Source of the DNA: RGIG3009 sp964433065
Lineage (GTDB): Bacteria; Bacillota; Clostridia; Oscillospirales; Acutalibacteraceae
Direction of reading: 5' to 3'
Length of the DNA: 64,000 nucleotides
Assembly: GCA_964433065.1 (NCBI GenBank)
Contig: CAYSPZ010000001.1
Coordinates: forward strand, 1 to 64,000
Shown: one piece after another, positions 53,480-62,281 of the stretch
Numbering within the stretch: position 1 is the stretch's first letter
How the letters are laid out: each line of letters opens with the position of its first letter
Notes under the pieces: generated by a model
What the model was told of the DNA's origin: nothing
The model's input: only the letters and a program-made list of their open reading frames with translations
Database searches by the model: none
Translations under genes and position numbers: made by a program

Positions 53480-54277
53480 TTACCAGATGGTCCAGCCGCC
53501 GTCCATCACCAGCGTTGCGCCCGTCACGTAGGCGGAGGCTTCCGAGGCGAGAAACACGACGGGACCTTTGATATCGTCTTCGTTTGCCCAGCGGTGAAGC
53601 GGACAGTTATCGATGTAGTTTTTGACGAAATCTTTGCGGTCGGGGTCGTCCGACAGACCGGGGTTGAACCCGCCGGGTGCCAAACAGTTGACCCGCACGT
53701 TGTCTTTGCCGTAAAATCCCGCCATATATTTGGTCAGACCGATGAGCGCCCATTTTTCGGTGGTGTAGTTGACCGGTTGTTCGCTCATCGCGGGGGGATA
53801 TAACGGGAAATGGGGGCAGTCCAGACCGCGCATCGAACCGACGTTGATCACGCTGCCGCCGCCTTGTTTGACCATATACGGTACCACCGCTTGTGCCAGT
53901 AACAGTTGACCGTTCAGGTTGACCGAAGCGGAATCTTCCAGTTTTTCGCGGGTCGCTTTTTCGAACGACACCATATTGGTGCGGTCGACGGCATTGTTGA
54001 CCAGTATATCGATCTTGCCGAACCGCTCGGCGACCGCGTCGGCGAGGGCGCGAATGGACGCGTCGTCCGAAAGGTCGAGCGAGTAACCGTACGCTTGGTG
54101 ACCGTCCTTGCGTAATTCGGCGGCAAATTCTTCGCATTTGGCGCCGTTACGGGACGCGATCACCACCGTCGCACCCGCTTCACACAAGCCTTTGGAAATG
54201 GACGCACCGTACAGACCTCTGCCACCCGTGACGATGGCGATCTTGCCGGTCAGGTCAAATAGTTCTTTGGTTGTCAT
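53480..54277 (-). CDS. SDR oxidoreductase
   Basis: The 265-aa classical SDR has the cofactor motif TGGRGLYG (17-24), NNAVDRTN, catalytic Ser in VINVGSMRG and Y-x-x-x-K in NYTTEKWALIG. It ends with the typical YVTGATLVMDGGWT. The closest general types are gluconate 5-dehydrogenase-like sugar oxidoreductases. It lies 13 bases upstream of the AKR gene. Confidence 0.92.
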   Translation of the reverse strand: MTTKELFDLTGKIAIVTGGRGLYGASISKGLCEAGATVVIASRNGAKCEEFAAELRKDGHQAYGYSLDLSDDASIRALADAVAERFGKIDILVNNAVDRTNMVSFEKATREKLEDSASVNLNGQLLLAQAVVPYMVKQGGGSVINVGSMRGLDCPHFPLYPPAMSEQPVNYTTEKWALIGLTKYMAGFYGKDNVRVNCLAPGGFNPGLSDDPDRKDFVKNYIDNCPLHRWANEDDIKGPVVFLASEASAYVTGATLVMDGGWTIW

Positions 54278-54288
54278 AATCGTTCACC

Positions 54289-55221
54289 TCAAGAGAAAGA
54301 GTATACGGCTTTGCCGGTAGCGGCGTCGTATTCTTCCATGCGGAAGGTGAGCGACGCGTGTTCGGCAAACACCTGCATCATCACCGTAGTGGTGTAGGAA
54401 AACCATTCGGATACCGTTCTGCCGGTGGCGGTGAGATGGGAAACGGCGGGGCAATATGCCACGGTGAACACCGTTTTGCCGTCCGTTTGTTGGATGGTGA
54501 GGACCTCTTCGCATTTTTCAAGGCGGTAGGTCTGTTTCACCTTGTCGCAGATGGCATCGATCCCGCGTTCACGGATATCGGTGAGCGTTTTCGCATACAC
54601 CCGTTCGGTGAAGGTGCGCAGATAATCGCACAACACATCGGTGCCGAAGTGTTCGCCCAGATACTGAACGGCATTGTTGGTACTGCTGTGAAAATCACGG
54701 TGGAAATACTCGTTATCCGACGCGTTGCGGTGCATCTGCAACGTATGGTCATCAACGATGAGTTTGTTACGGAACCGTTTGGGGTCGTACACCAGAATGG
54801 AACAGGACGCGTTATCGGTACCGCAGAAGTCGTAGATATATTTGAGTCCCGCTTTTTCGACCGATTCACGGTAGTGGTCACAGTGCAGACAATAGTCGTG
54901 GTACGGGGTGATACCGAGGGTATCTTGCAGTTCCAGCAACCGTCCTTTTGACGGGCAACGGTGCATCCGGATCTTAAACCAGCCGTCTTGTTCGTTTAAG
55001 TACATGGAGAAATCCGCCGCTTCTTCGTTGAGCGAACCGCTCCAATACGAATAGCAACCCTTGATGCCTTCCTCGTTCAGGAAATTGATCAGCGGAATAC
55101 CCGCGCCGTCGGGTTTAAACAGAAATTCCCAGAAACGGTCAACCTCCCCCCTACCGTAACGGTCTTCCAGGAAGGTGAACAATTCACTGTACGCGGGGAT
55201 AAATTCGGTACACGAGATCAT
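54289..55221 (-). CDS. Uncharacterised 310-aa protein with C-x-x-C segment
   Basis: No family is confidently recognised. The protein is soluble, begins MISCTEFIPAYSELFTFLED and has a Cys/His-rich centre (PYHDYCLHCDHYRESVEKAG, then IYDFCGTDNASCSI) that could bind metal. The last third is beta-rich. The overall layout vaguely recalls the ATC-hydrolase-like family, but I would not assign it. It is translationally packed between the NagB-like and SDR genes (gaps of nine and eleven bases), so it is probably an enzyme or accessory of the same pathway. Confidence 0.6.
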   Translation of the reverse strand: MISCTEFIPAYSELFTFLEDRYGRGEVDRFWEFLFKPDGAGIPLINFLNEEGIKGCYSYWSGSLNEEAADFSMYLNEQDGWFKIRMHRCPSKGRLLELQDTLGITPYHDYCLHCDHYRESVEKAGLKYIYDFCGTDNASCSILVYDPKRFRNKLIVDDHTLQMHRNASDNEYFHRDFHSSTNNAVQYLGEHFGTDVLCDYLRTFTERVYAKTLTDIRERGIDAICDKVKQTYRLEKCEEVLTIQQTDGKTVFTVAYCPAVSHLTATGRTVSEWFSYTTTVMMQVFAEHASLTFRMEEYDAATGKAVYSFS

Positions 55222-55230
55222 ACGGTCACC

Positions 55231-56193
55231 TCAATACTGGAAGAAATCGTCGTCGACGATGGTGGAGGCGAGGTTCTCGCTCATATACACGTTGGTGGGA
55301 TTTTCACGCAACTGTAAGATGGAAGCGGGAACGTCCTGCGAGGGTTTGCCGAAAATGCTCAGCCGCGAGGACAGACGTTGCCACGTGACGTGGGTCCCTG
55401 CGGTGGTAATAGCGTGCATATCCAGCACTTCTTTCGCTTTCATCGCGTCGCGCGGACCCATCATCGCGCCTTTCGGGGGCACTTTGGAGATGTCACCCGA
55501 GCAACCGAAACAACCGTGCAGGGAGTTTTGCGCGATGGTGAGCGGGTGCAGTGACGCGACCTTCGCGCCCTGTTCGAGGTATTCTTCCATCGTGGGTTTG
55601 AACCAGTCGTCCACAGGGTCGATAAAGGCGAGGTGGGCGGGCCAACCGGGACCCGAATACACGATATCCGCTTCGCCGTCCGCTTCCAGCATTTTGGAGA
55701 AGTCGGGGGTCACCTTGTTGCTGTGGTAGATGAAATTTTCTTCTTTAAAGCCGAGATCCAGAATGTTGGACACCATAAACCGATAAAACGCGTTGCCGAA
55801 TCCCGCTTTGTACGAAAGCGGCGCGACGTTGCCCTGATCGTCTGCCCACTCGTCCATCATATAGAATTTGACGTTACGGCAGTTGACACCGAGTTTGCGC
55901 AACATATATGCCACCTTACGGTAGGTGGGACAGGGGTTGCACATAATCATCACGCATTTTTTGTCGTAGCGGTCGGAGTCCAGAATACGCTGTACCATAT
56001 CGGTGAGCATGATCATTTCAAACTCTTCGTTTTTGACCACCTGTACGCTCATCGACGGGCTGGTAGGATGTTTGCCGTCGAGGGCGACGATGTCTTCTTT
56101 GGTGATGGCGCGAACACGCGCGATCTCGTCAAGATCCTTGAACGGATAAAAATCCGCCGGTTTGAAGGTAAAGTTGTCGTTCCCGTAAATCAT
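55231..56193 (-). CDS. NagB-like sugar-phosphate deaminase/isomerase with altered site
   Basis: The 320-aa protein has the glucosamine-6-phosphate deaminase/6-phosphogluconolactonase fold: VKFYMMDEWADDQG corresponds to the NagB FNMDEY region (Asp114). YSGPGWPAHLAFIDP corresponds to G-x-G-x-D-G-H-I-A-F-N-E-P. His187 is kept, but the catalytic Asp141 of E. coli NagB is replaced by Pro185 and Glu148 by Asp192. It is also longer than NagB (about 266 residues). It probably acts on a related sugar phosphate rather than as a standard deaminase. The ATG at 56193 is eight bases after GGAG; a GTG three codons earlier lies inside the ribosome site. Confidence 0.75.
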   Translation of the reverse strand: MIYGNDNFTFKPADFYPFKDLDEIARVRAITKEDIVALDGKHPTSPSMSVQVVKNEEFEMIMLTDMVQRILDSDRYDKKCVMIMCNPCPTYRKVAYMLRKLGVNCRNVKFYMMDEWADDQGNVAPLSYKAGFGNAFYRFMVSNILDLGFKEENFIYHSNKVTPDFSKMLEADGEADIVYSGPGWPAHLAFIDPVDDWFKPTMEEYLEQGAKVASLHPLTIAQNSLHGCFGCSGDISKVPPKGAMMGPRDAMKAKEVLDMHAITTAGTHVTWQRLSSRLSIFGKPSQDVPASILQLRENPTNVYMSENLASTIVDDDFFQY

Positions 56194-56205
56194 TGCGTTC
56201 ACTCC

Positions 56206-57540
56206 TTATTTCACACGTTCGATGGTGTCGAACACGTTTTCAACCAGATGTTTGCCGAACCGTTCGCCGAGCATAGAGGTGTCGGTTTCGTAACCGCCGG
56301 TTACCAGCGATTCGGGGGTGTAGAGGTAGCCGGGCAGACAACCGTTGGAGAGTTCGTTGACCACCACCATACCGAATCCCGCCATGGCTTTGATGTACAG
56401 TGCGTATTCCACGAACAGTTCGCCCTGAAGACCGACCATCAACAGGTCGCCCAGACGGAACACCTGAATTTCGGCGGGGGCTTCGTCTTCCAGCAGTTCC
56501 ACTTTGATGCCCTGTTTGCGCATACGGACGTAACCGAGTTGGTCTTCCGACCCGAGCAGTTTCAGGTTGGCATTTTGCCACAGATAATATTCTTCGCGCT
56601 TATCGGAGTTGCCGTATCGCGCGTAAAGGTCTTTGTAGATCGCCTCGTCGTGTTCCACCTGCGCGATGAGGTCTTCTTCGGTCCCGAAATCGCGCAGTTC
56701 CAGTTCGACGGTGCTTTGCGCCACGCGAATGGGTAACGTATCGGTCCACACGGCGCGTTGTAAAACGGTATTTGCCGCTTTACCGAGCGTTCTGCCGACC
56801 CGTTCCGCTTCGTCGTAACTCTCACCCTGACGGTAGTACCGACTGGATTGGTTACCCGATGCGCCTTGCGCAAACCCGACGAGTGCAGAGGGGTATTGCT
56901 CTTCCAATTCCCTTTTCAGGTAGCACGGGTAATCGGCGGTACACACGTTACTCCATTCGTGGATGAAGGTGGGGTGCAACGTGTAGTTGACCAGAATACC
57001 GCGTATCGTGTCGGCGGTATCCTTGACCGCCATCACGCTGACCAGCGGGTCGTGAGGGCCGCCGGGGATGCGGCGGTTTCCGCCGATGCCCGACTCCGCG
57101 CCGCACAAAGCGGTACCGCAGGTAAACTGCGCGTCGAACGCTTCTGCTTTCGCTTTGCCGATGAGGTCAACGACCGTGTCGATCACCGACCGCACGTATT
57201 CGTGAGGTTGTTCTTTTTTGGCTTCCAGACTTTCGATATCCAACCGTCCCGAAGCCCACGGACCCGAATGGGTGTGGGAACAACTGATCATCACGTTTTG
57301 CGGTAACAGACCGTACCGCTCTGCAACCGCCGATCGCACGGCGGCAACGTGTTTTTTGGAGAAAAATAACAGGTCAAGGGTGACCATCGCGACGGCCGTT
57401 TCGCCGTCACAGAGATACAGACACGCCGCATACAGCGGATCGTGTGCGCCCGTATTGTTACGGGGATAGTGCGGGTAACCCGCGAGTTCCAGTCCGAGCG
57501 GCGGTGTGATGTCCGCTCTCGTCATACCTGCTTTTAACAT
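56206..57540 (-). CDS. Neutral/alkaline ceramidase-like hydrolase
   Basis: The 444-aa protein matches the N-terminal catalytic domain of the neutral/alkaline non-lysosomal ceramidase family: KAGMTRADITPPLGLELAGY at the start, MISCSHTHSGPW (zinc-ligand His region) and NYTLHPTFI. The C-terminal immunoglobulin-like domain of true ceramidases is missing and there is no signal peptide. Such cytoplasmic short forms occur in Firmicute sugar operons with no known substrate; hydrolysis of an N-acylated sugar is a reasonable guess. Confidence 0.8.
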   Translation of the reverse strand: MLKAGMTRADITPPLGLELAGYPHYPRNNTGAHDPLYAACLYLCDGETAVAMVTLDLLFFSKKHVAAVRSAVAERYGLLPQNVMISCSHTHSGPWASGRLDIESLEAKKEQPHEYVRSVIDTVVDLIGKAKAEAFDAQFTCGTALCGAESGIGGNRRIPGGPHDPLVSVMAVKDTADTIRGILVNYTLHPTFIHEWSNVCTADYPCYLKRELEEQYPSALVGFAQGASGNQSSRYYRQGESYDEAERVGRTLGKAANTVLQRAVWTDTLPIRVAQSTVELELRDFGTEEDLIAQVEHDEAIYKDLYARYGNSDKREEYYLWQNANLKLLGSEDQLGYVRMRKQGIKVELLEDEAPAEIQVFRLGDLLMVGLQGELFVEYALYIKAMAGFGMVVVNELSNGCLPGYLYTPESLVTGGYETDTSMLGERFGKHLVENVFDTIERVK

Positions 57541-57542
57541 TG

Positions 57543-58682
57543 TTATCTCACCATTTTCCCGTTAAGAAATACATTTTTAATATCAAAATTGTCGTCCAAA
57601 ACGACTAAATCGGCACGTTTGCCGACCGCGATACTCCCGATCTCGCCGTCCAGTTTGAGAGCGCGGGCGGGATTGCGGGATGCCATTAAAAAGACGTCGT
57701 TTACGGTGGCACCCGTGTGCTTTCGCATATTGCGACAGGCGACGTTTAAGGTCAGCGTACTGCCGCACAGGTCACCGTTGTCATCAAAATTGAGGTCGGT
57801 GATATGCGCGAAGGCGGGCGGCGAAGGGTTATCACTCACAAAACTGTCGGAAATGAGGATCACCTTGTCCACCCCTTTGATCTTGACGATCAGTTGCAGC
57901 ATATCGGGGTGTACGTGGATGCCCTGCGAATCGCAGATGACTTCCGCGTACATATCGTCGTCGAGGAAACACGCTTCGTCGGGACCGCAACTGCGGGTAC
58001 CCGCCGCCGTGGGGATGCGACCCGTCGCATCGGTACAATGGGTAAGTACCGACAACCCGTACGGTTTAAGCGCCGCGATCTGTTCGGGGGTCGCTTCACT
58101 GTGCGCGACCGAGAACACCGCGTGGGGGGTAAGTGTATGTACCGCTTTGACAAATTCGGGTACCCCGTCCCGTTCGGGCGCGACCGCCCACAGTTTGGTC
58201 AGTTCACCCGCGTGGCGCACGATCGGTTCGTAGTCTTCACGGCGGATCATACCGCGCCAGCGGTTCTTTTCGGGACAGGCACCGTATTTTTCGTTGGTGT
58301 ACGGGCCTTCCATATACAGTCCGCCGAGGTTCGGGCTGGTCGGCATTGCCGCTTTGACGCGGTCGATCGCCTCGATGTATCCGTCGGCGTCAATGTCGGT
58401 ATACAAGGTCGCGAGTACGGTGGTGGTACCGCTATCCAAAAAATGCGTGGCGGCACCGACGGGATCGCGGTCGAACCGACAACCGCCGCCACCGTGGCAA
58501 TGAATGTCCACGAAACCGGGACCGACGATATGTCCGTCGGCATCGTATATCTGTGCGTCCGACGGTATGGTGATCGCGTCGGTGTCACCGTACGCGACGA
58601 TTCGACCGTCGTCGATCAATACCGCACCGTCATCGATGCGGTCGTATTCTAAAATGAGTTGTGCGTGGATAATGGCAATCAT
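57543..58682 (-). CDS. nagA: N-acetylglucosamine-6-phosphate deacetylase
   Basis: The 379-aa amidohydrolase has the metal site GFVDIHCHGGGG (His61, His63), LYMEGPYTNEKYGA (metal Glu), SVAHSEATPEQIAAL, LTHCTDATGR and the catalytic Asp in LISDSFVSD. It converts GlcNAc-6-phosphate, or a related N-acetylhexosamine phosphate, to the amine plus acetate. The ATG at 58682 follows AACGAGGTGAGCCG and sits just past the kinase stop; a longer in-frame start lies inside the kinase gene. Confidence 0.9.
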   Translation of the reverse strand: MIAIIHAQLILEYDRIDDGAVLIDDGRIVAYGDTDAITIPSDAQIYDADGHIVGPGFVDIHCHGGGGCRFDRDPVGAATHFLDSGTTTVLATLYTDIDADGYIEAIDRVKAAMPTSPNLGGLYMEGPYTNEKYGACPEKNRWRGMIRREDYEPIVRHAGELTKLWAVAPERDGVPEFVKAVHTLTPHAVFSVAHSEATPEQIAALKPYGLSVLTHCTDATGRIPTAAGTRSCGPDEACFLDDDMYAEVICDSQGIHVHPDMLQLIVKIKGVDKVILISDSFVSDNPSPPAFAHITDLNFDDNGDLCGSTLTLNVACRNMRKHTGATVNDVFLMASRNPARALKLDGEIGSIAVGKRADLVVLDDNFDIKNVFLNGKMVR

Positions 58683-58686
58683 CGGC

Positions 58687-60096
58687 TCACCTCGTTTGTA
58701 AGGCTTGTTTGACGGCGCAGAAACGCGCATATCCGTCATCGGTATGTTGCGGTTTGAACACCCGCGTGACGGTGAGCGGCGAAAGCGGTACACCGACCGC
58801 TTTGGCGGCAAGTCTTGCGGCACCCGCGCCTGCGGCTTCACACGTTTGGGGTGTGTGAATGGTAAGACCGGTCACGTCCGCCAGGATCGACGGCCACAGG
58901 TCGCCTTTGGCACCGCCGCCAAACAGGATCACGGTATGGACGTTGCCGTACGCGTTCATCCGTTCGAGCAGTGAACGGATCTCACAGGCGACCCCTTTCA
59001 TCACCGCGAGTGCCATTTCACCGCGGTCGGTGGCGAGGGTGATGCCGTGGAAGGTACCGCCGTTCTCACCCGCAAGATACGGGAAGAACAACAACGATGA
59101 ACCGCGCGCGGCGGCTGCCGCCGCCTCGTCGTCGATCACGCGGTAGTCGGTGTCGGTAAACAGGGTATCCCGCGCCCAGCGCAGACAGGTACCCGCCGTC
59201 GACACCACCCCTTCGGATACGAAGGTATCGGGGTCGACGTATCCGCAGAAACTCATTCCCTGTCCGTACAGGTCGGGCTGATAGGTATCCCACCGTTTGG
59301 TCACGGCGGCGGCAGTGCCGAGCGAAACGGTCATGACACCGTCCCGTAACCCTACACCGTACGCGGCGCATTTCTGGTCTTGTGCGCCCACCGCCACCAC
59401 GCAATCGGCGCGAAGACCGAGTGTTTTGGCAACCGACGGCAACACGTATCCGACCGCCTCCCCCGAACGGGCGAGGGTCGGTAAGGTGTCAACGTTAATA
59501 CCGTAGCGGGATAACAGGTCGTGATGCCAACAGGCATTTTTGACGTCGTACATCAGCGTACCCGATGCCATACTGTGGTCGGTGACAAACCGACCGGTAA
59601 ATTTCGCAATGAGATAGTCCATCGGCATTACGAATTTATACGCTTGTTCGTAGATCGACCGACGGTGTTGCCTGAGCCATAACAGTTTGGGAAGGGTGTA
59701 TGCCGCGGTGATGGGTTTGCCGGTCGTTTGCCCGATCCACTCGTCACCGAAATCGGCGCGGATCTGCGCGGCTTCACGCTCGGCGCGGGTATCCAGCCAG
59801 GTCATCGCCGCGCACAAGGGATTTGCGTCACGGTCGACGGGGACAACGGTGATGCCCTGCGAACTGATCGAGATACTGTCGATCCGTTCGCCGCAACCGC
59901 CCGCCTTGCCGATCGCGTTTTTCGCGGTGCGCAAGGTGAGTTCCCACCACGATTCGGCATTCTGTTCCACCCATTTTTCCTGCGGTGTGGACAGGGGATA
60001 TTCCTCGTAGTCGGTCGATACGGTATTCAGTTGTTGGTCAAACAGGATACTGCGGCAACCGGTCGTGCCGAGATCGATGGCAAGATAGAGCGACAA
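58687..60096 (-). CDS. FGGY-family carbohydrate kinase
   Basis: The 469-aa kinase has the FGGY start LAIDLGTTGCRSILFDQ, VEQNAESWWE, the substrate-region AAMTWLDTRAE, ATP-binding DGVMTVSLGTAAAV and the C-terminal signature ILFGGGAKGDLWPSILADV. It phosphorylates a ketose, alditol or related sugar (xylulose, glycerol and so on). It starts at a TTG (60096) behind GGGGAAGAGG. Being in one operon with NagA and aldolases it probably commits the pathway sugar. Confidence 0.9.
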   Translation of the reverse strand: MSLYLAIDLGTTGCRSILFDQQLNTVSTDYEEYPLSTPQEKWVEQNAESWWELTLRTAKNAIGKAGGCGERIDSISISSQGITVVPVDRDANPLCAAMTWLDTRAEREAAQIRADFGDEWIGQTTGKPITAAYTLPKLLWLRQHRRSIYEQAYKFVMPMDYLIAKFTGRFVTDHSMASGTLMYDVKNACWHHDLLSRYGINVDTLPTLARSGEAVGYVLPSVAKTLGLRADCVVAVGAQDQKCAAYGVGLRDGVMTVSLGTAAAVTKRWDTYQPDLYGQGMSFCGYVDPDTFVSEGVVSTAGTCLRWARDTLFTDTDYRVIDDEAAAAAARGSSLLFFPYLAGENGGTFHGITLATDRGEMALAVMKGVACEIRSLLERMNAYGNVHTVILFGGGAKGDLWPSILADVTGLTIHTPQTCEAAGAGAARLAAKAVGVPLSPLTVTRVFKPQHTDDGYARFCAVKQALQTR

Positions 60097-60110
60097 CCTC
60101 TTCCCCTCCG

Positions 60111-60731
60111 TCAGCGTTTGAGTTGCAGATCGTAGTGAACGTCGTAGGCTTTTTCTTCGTCGGTAAACTTGTGCAGCGTGTTGATCACTTCACCGTTGTT
60201 CCATTTACGGTCTTCCACCGCGTCGGTGGTACCCATAACGGTGACGTTGAGTTGGCGGCGACGGGCGCGGACGTGGTCCCAGTCGATGAAATAGACGTGG
60301 GCGAATTCGCCGCCGTCCAGTACACCGTCTTTGATGGTCATCGTTTCGCTTCTGCCGAAGAACACACTGCGCAGGTGACCGTCGGTGTTCATACTGGTGA
60401 AGTCGCCGGGTTCGTTCACGTAGCGACCGAATTGCGCGTGGATCGGGCCGGGATGACGGTAGTCGCCCTCGTTCGTGTAATCGGGAATCATTTTACGCAT
60501 AATGTCCAGCAGATCGTGTTGCAGGTATTCGAGGTCAAACGAGTCGATGTCGTGCGAACATTCCTGAATCATCACCGAGCAGGTGGTGTGATGGGACGCG
60601 ATGCAGACGGTACCGTTTTGAATACCCGACGCTTTGACGATCTCGATCACCTCTTTGGACACGTCGTGGAAGGTGGGGATCCACCCGCGGGATTGCAGTT
60701 CGAGTTCTTTTTGAAATACTTTGAATTCCAT
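60111..60731 (-). CDS. YjbQ/UPF0047 family protein
   Basis: The 206-aa protein carries the YjbQ fold: VCIASHHTTCSVMIQECSHD, NEGDYRHPGPIHAQFGRYV, NTDGHLRSVFFGRSETMTI and HVYFIDWDHVRARRRQLNV. Typical members have about 135 residues, so this one has a roughly 60-residue insertion or extension. The E. coli protein has weak thiamin-phosphate synthase activity, and members also appear in sugar-catabolic operons. Its role here is unknown. Confidence 0.85.
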   Translation of the reverse strand: MEFKVFQKELELQSRGWIPTFHDVSKEVIEIVKASGIQNGTVCIASHHTTCSVMIQECSHDIDSFDLEYLQHDLLDIMRKMIPDYTNEGDYRHPGPIHAQFGRYVNEPGDFTSMNTDGHLRSVFFGRSETMTIKDGVLDGGEFAHVYFIDWDHVRARRRQLNVTVMGTTDAVEDRKWNNGEVINTLHKFTDEEKAYDVHYDLQLKR

Positions 60732-60764
60732 AGTCGTTATCTCCTTTAAAAATAATGGTTGATA

Positions 60765-61466
60765 TTATTGATGACGCTCGTCCCACGCGCGGCGGACGGC
60801 GGCGATCATCTCGTCCACCATCGCGGCGCGGTCTTCGGCTTTGGCGATACCCGACGACGAACCGGTCGCGTCGGCACCTGCGACGATGGTGTTATACACG
60901 TCGTCGCCGTTCGCGATCCCCGCCGCGGTCAACACCAGAATATCGGGGTCGACGTCCTTGACCGAACGGGTGGCGGCTTCGACGTATTCTTTGCCGACAC
61001 TGACACCCGTGCCGATCAGTTCGGACGGTTCGGCAACGATGATATCGGGATGAAGCGCGGCGATCTCACTCGCCTGCGCGGAGGAGTCTGCGCACACGAT
61101 GGTGGTCAGTCCCACCTCGTCGGCACGGGCGATGGTTTCGCGCAACACCTCAAAGGTCAACGGTTTTTCACAATGGTTGAGCATCACGCCGTCGGCACCC
61201 GCCGCGACCAGCGATTCGGGTAACACGTCCGCCAACCCTCTGCCGGGATAGAGCGGGTCCATATGCGGCGCAAATACGTGAATGTGTTCGGTCGCTTCTC
61301 GGACACGGCGGATATCCACGATCGGGGTGGTGAAGAGAATATCCACTCCGTATTTTTCGGATGCGCGGTCTGCCGCTTTTGCCAATTCCAAAACGTCGTC
61401 GCCGTACAGATACGATTTGGGACCGATCTCGAAAAACGGCAATCGAACGGGTCTTGTTTTGTTCAC
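60765..61466 (-). CDS. Triose-phosphate-isomerase-like protein
   Basis: The 233-aa protein resembles the short, archaeal-type TIM lineage. It has FFEIGPKSYLYGD (the active-site Lys), GVMLNHCEKPLTFE and PDIIVAEPSELIGTG (the catalytic Glu region), then ADATGSSSGIAKA at the phosphate site. The N-x-K motif of true TIM is absent, so it probably isomerises a related sugar phosphate. It starts at a GTG (61466) seven bases after AAGGAAG and is the first gene of the 12-gene operon. Confidence 0.82.
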   Translation of the reverse strand: MNKTRPVRLPFFEIGPKSYLYGDDVLELAKAADRASEKYGVDILFTTPIVDIRRVREATEHIHVFAPHMDPLYPGRGLADVLPESLVAAGADGVMLNHCEKPLTFEVLRETIARADEVGLTTIVCADSSAQASEIAALHPDIIVAEPSELIGTGVSVGKEYVEAATRSVKDVDPDILVLTAAGIANGDDVYNTIVAGADATGSSSGIAKAEDRAAMVDEMIAAVRRAWDERHQ

Positions 61467-61503
61467 TTTTTTTCTTCCTTTCTGCCACATTTCTACAGTT
61501 AAC

Positions 61504-61532
61504 ATTATATTTTAAACACGCGTATTTTTCAA
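61504..61532 (-). promoter_or_regulatory. Promoter of the 12-gene catabolic operon
   Basis: The minus strand has TTGAAA, a 17-base spacer and TATAAT, 38 bases before the first gene. It shares a 205-base intergenic region with the divergent SIS/DeoR promoter, the natural place for a DeoR-type operator. Confidence 0.75.
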
Positions 61533-61605
61533 TCGCATTTTCCAAAACGAAAAAAATTCGTAAACATAACCGAAGACTACGGCTAAATCTTGTCATTTTT
61601 GTGTA

Positions 61606-61634
61606 TTGAAAAAGAAAAAAGAAAGGTTTATACT
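61606..61634 (+). promoter_or_regulatory. Promoter of the SIS/DeoR operon
   Basis: TTGAAA, a 17-base spacer and TATACT lie 37 bases before the SIS gene. Confidence 0.7.
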
Positions 61635-61670
61635 GTAAAACGAAAGAAAAACGAAAATAAGGTGACAGGT

Positions 61671-62270
61671 ATGATCCAACAAAACTCTCTGGACGCCGCC
61701 AAAGCGGCATACGACATTGAAGCGGCATGTATCACGCAGATGAAAGACTATTTTGACGACGAAGCGTTTTCGAAAGCGGTGGAACTGCTGTGTAACGCGC
61801 GGTGTATCGGCGCGGCGGGGTGCGGACATTCGGGTATCCTGTGTCAGCATTTCGCGCATCTGATGTGTTGCGTGGAGCGTCCCGCCAAATTCATCTCCCC
61901 TGCCGAGGCGGTACACGGCGGTACGGGGTTTTTACAGGCGGGGGACGTGATGGTGTTTGCTTCCCGCGGCGGCAGTACCAAGGAGTTGTTCCCGATCGCC
62001 GATATCTGCAAGGCGAAAGGGGTTCACGTCATCACCATTACCGAGAACCTCTCTTCCCCGCTCGCAGAGGCGGCAGACGTGGTGATCAAACAATTCGTCA
62101 ACCGTGAGACCGATAAGTACAATATGCAGGGAACGACCAGTTCGACGGCACTTTGTATGTTGTTCCACGCGTTACAGACGGCGGTGATCGAGGAGACCGA
62201 TTACCAAAAAGAACAGTTTGCGCTGATTCATCCGGGCGGTGCGGTCGGCGAACGTTTGAATAAACGATAA
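61671..62270 (+). CDS. SIS-domain phosphosugar isomerase-like protein
   Basis: The 199-aa single SIS domain shows ARCIGAAGCGHSGILCQHFA, GDVMVFASRGGSTKELFPIA (phosphate-binding Ser-rich loop) and HVITITENLSSPLAEAADVV, as in KdsD, AgaS or MurQ-type proteins. It would isomerise or bind a phosphosugar of the divergent catabolic pathway. The ATG at 61671 follows AATAAGGTGACAGGT; sequence further upstream lies in the promoter. Confidence 0.88.
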   Translation: MIQQNSLDAAKAAYDIEAACITQMKDYFDDEAFSKAVELLCNARCIGAAGCGHSGILCQHFAHLMCCVERPAKFISPAEAVHGGTGFLQAGDVMVFASRGGSTKELFPIADICKAKGVHVITITENLSSPLAEAADVVIKQFVNRETDKYNMQGTTSSTALCMLFHALQTAVIEETDYQKEQFALIHPGGAVGERLNKR

Positions 62271-62281
62271 AGAGGGATAGT

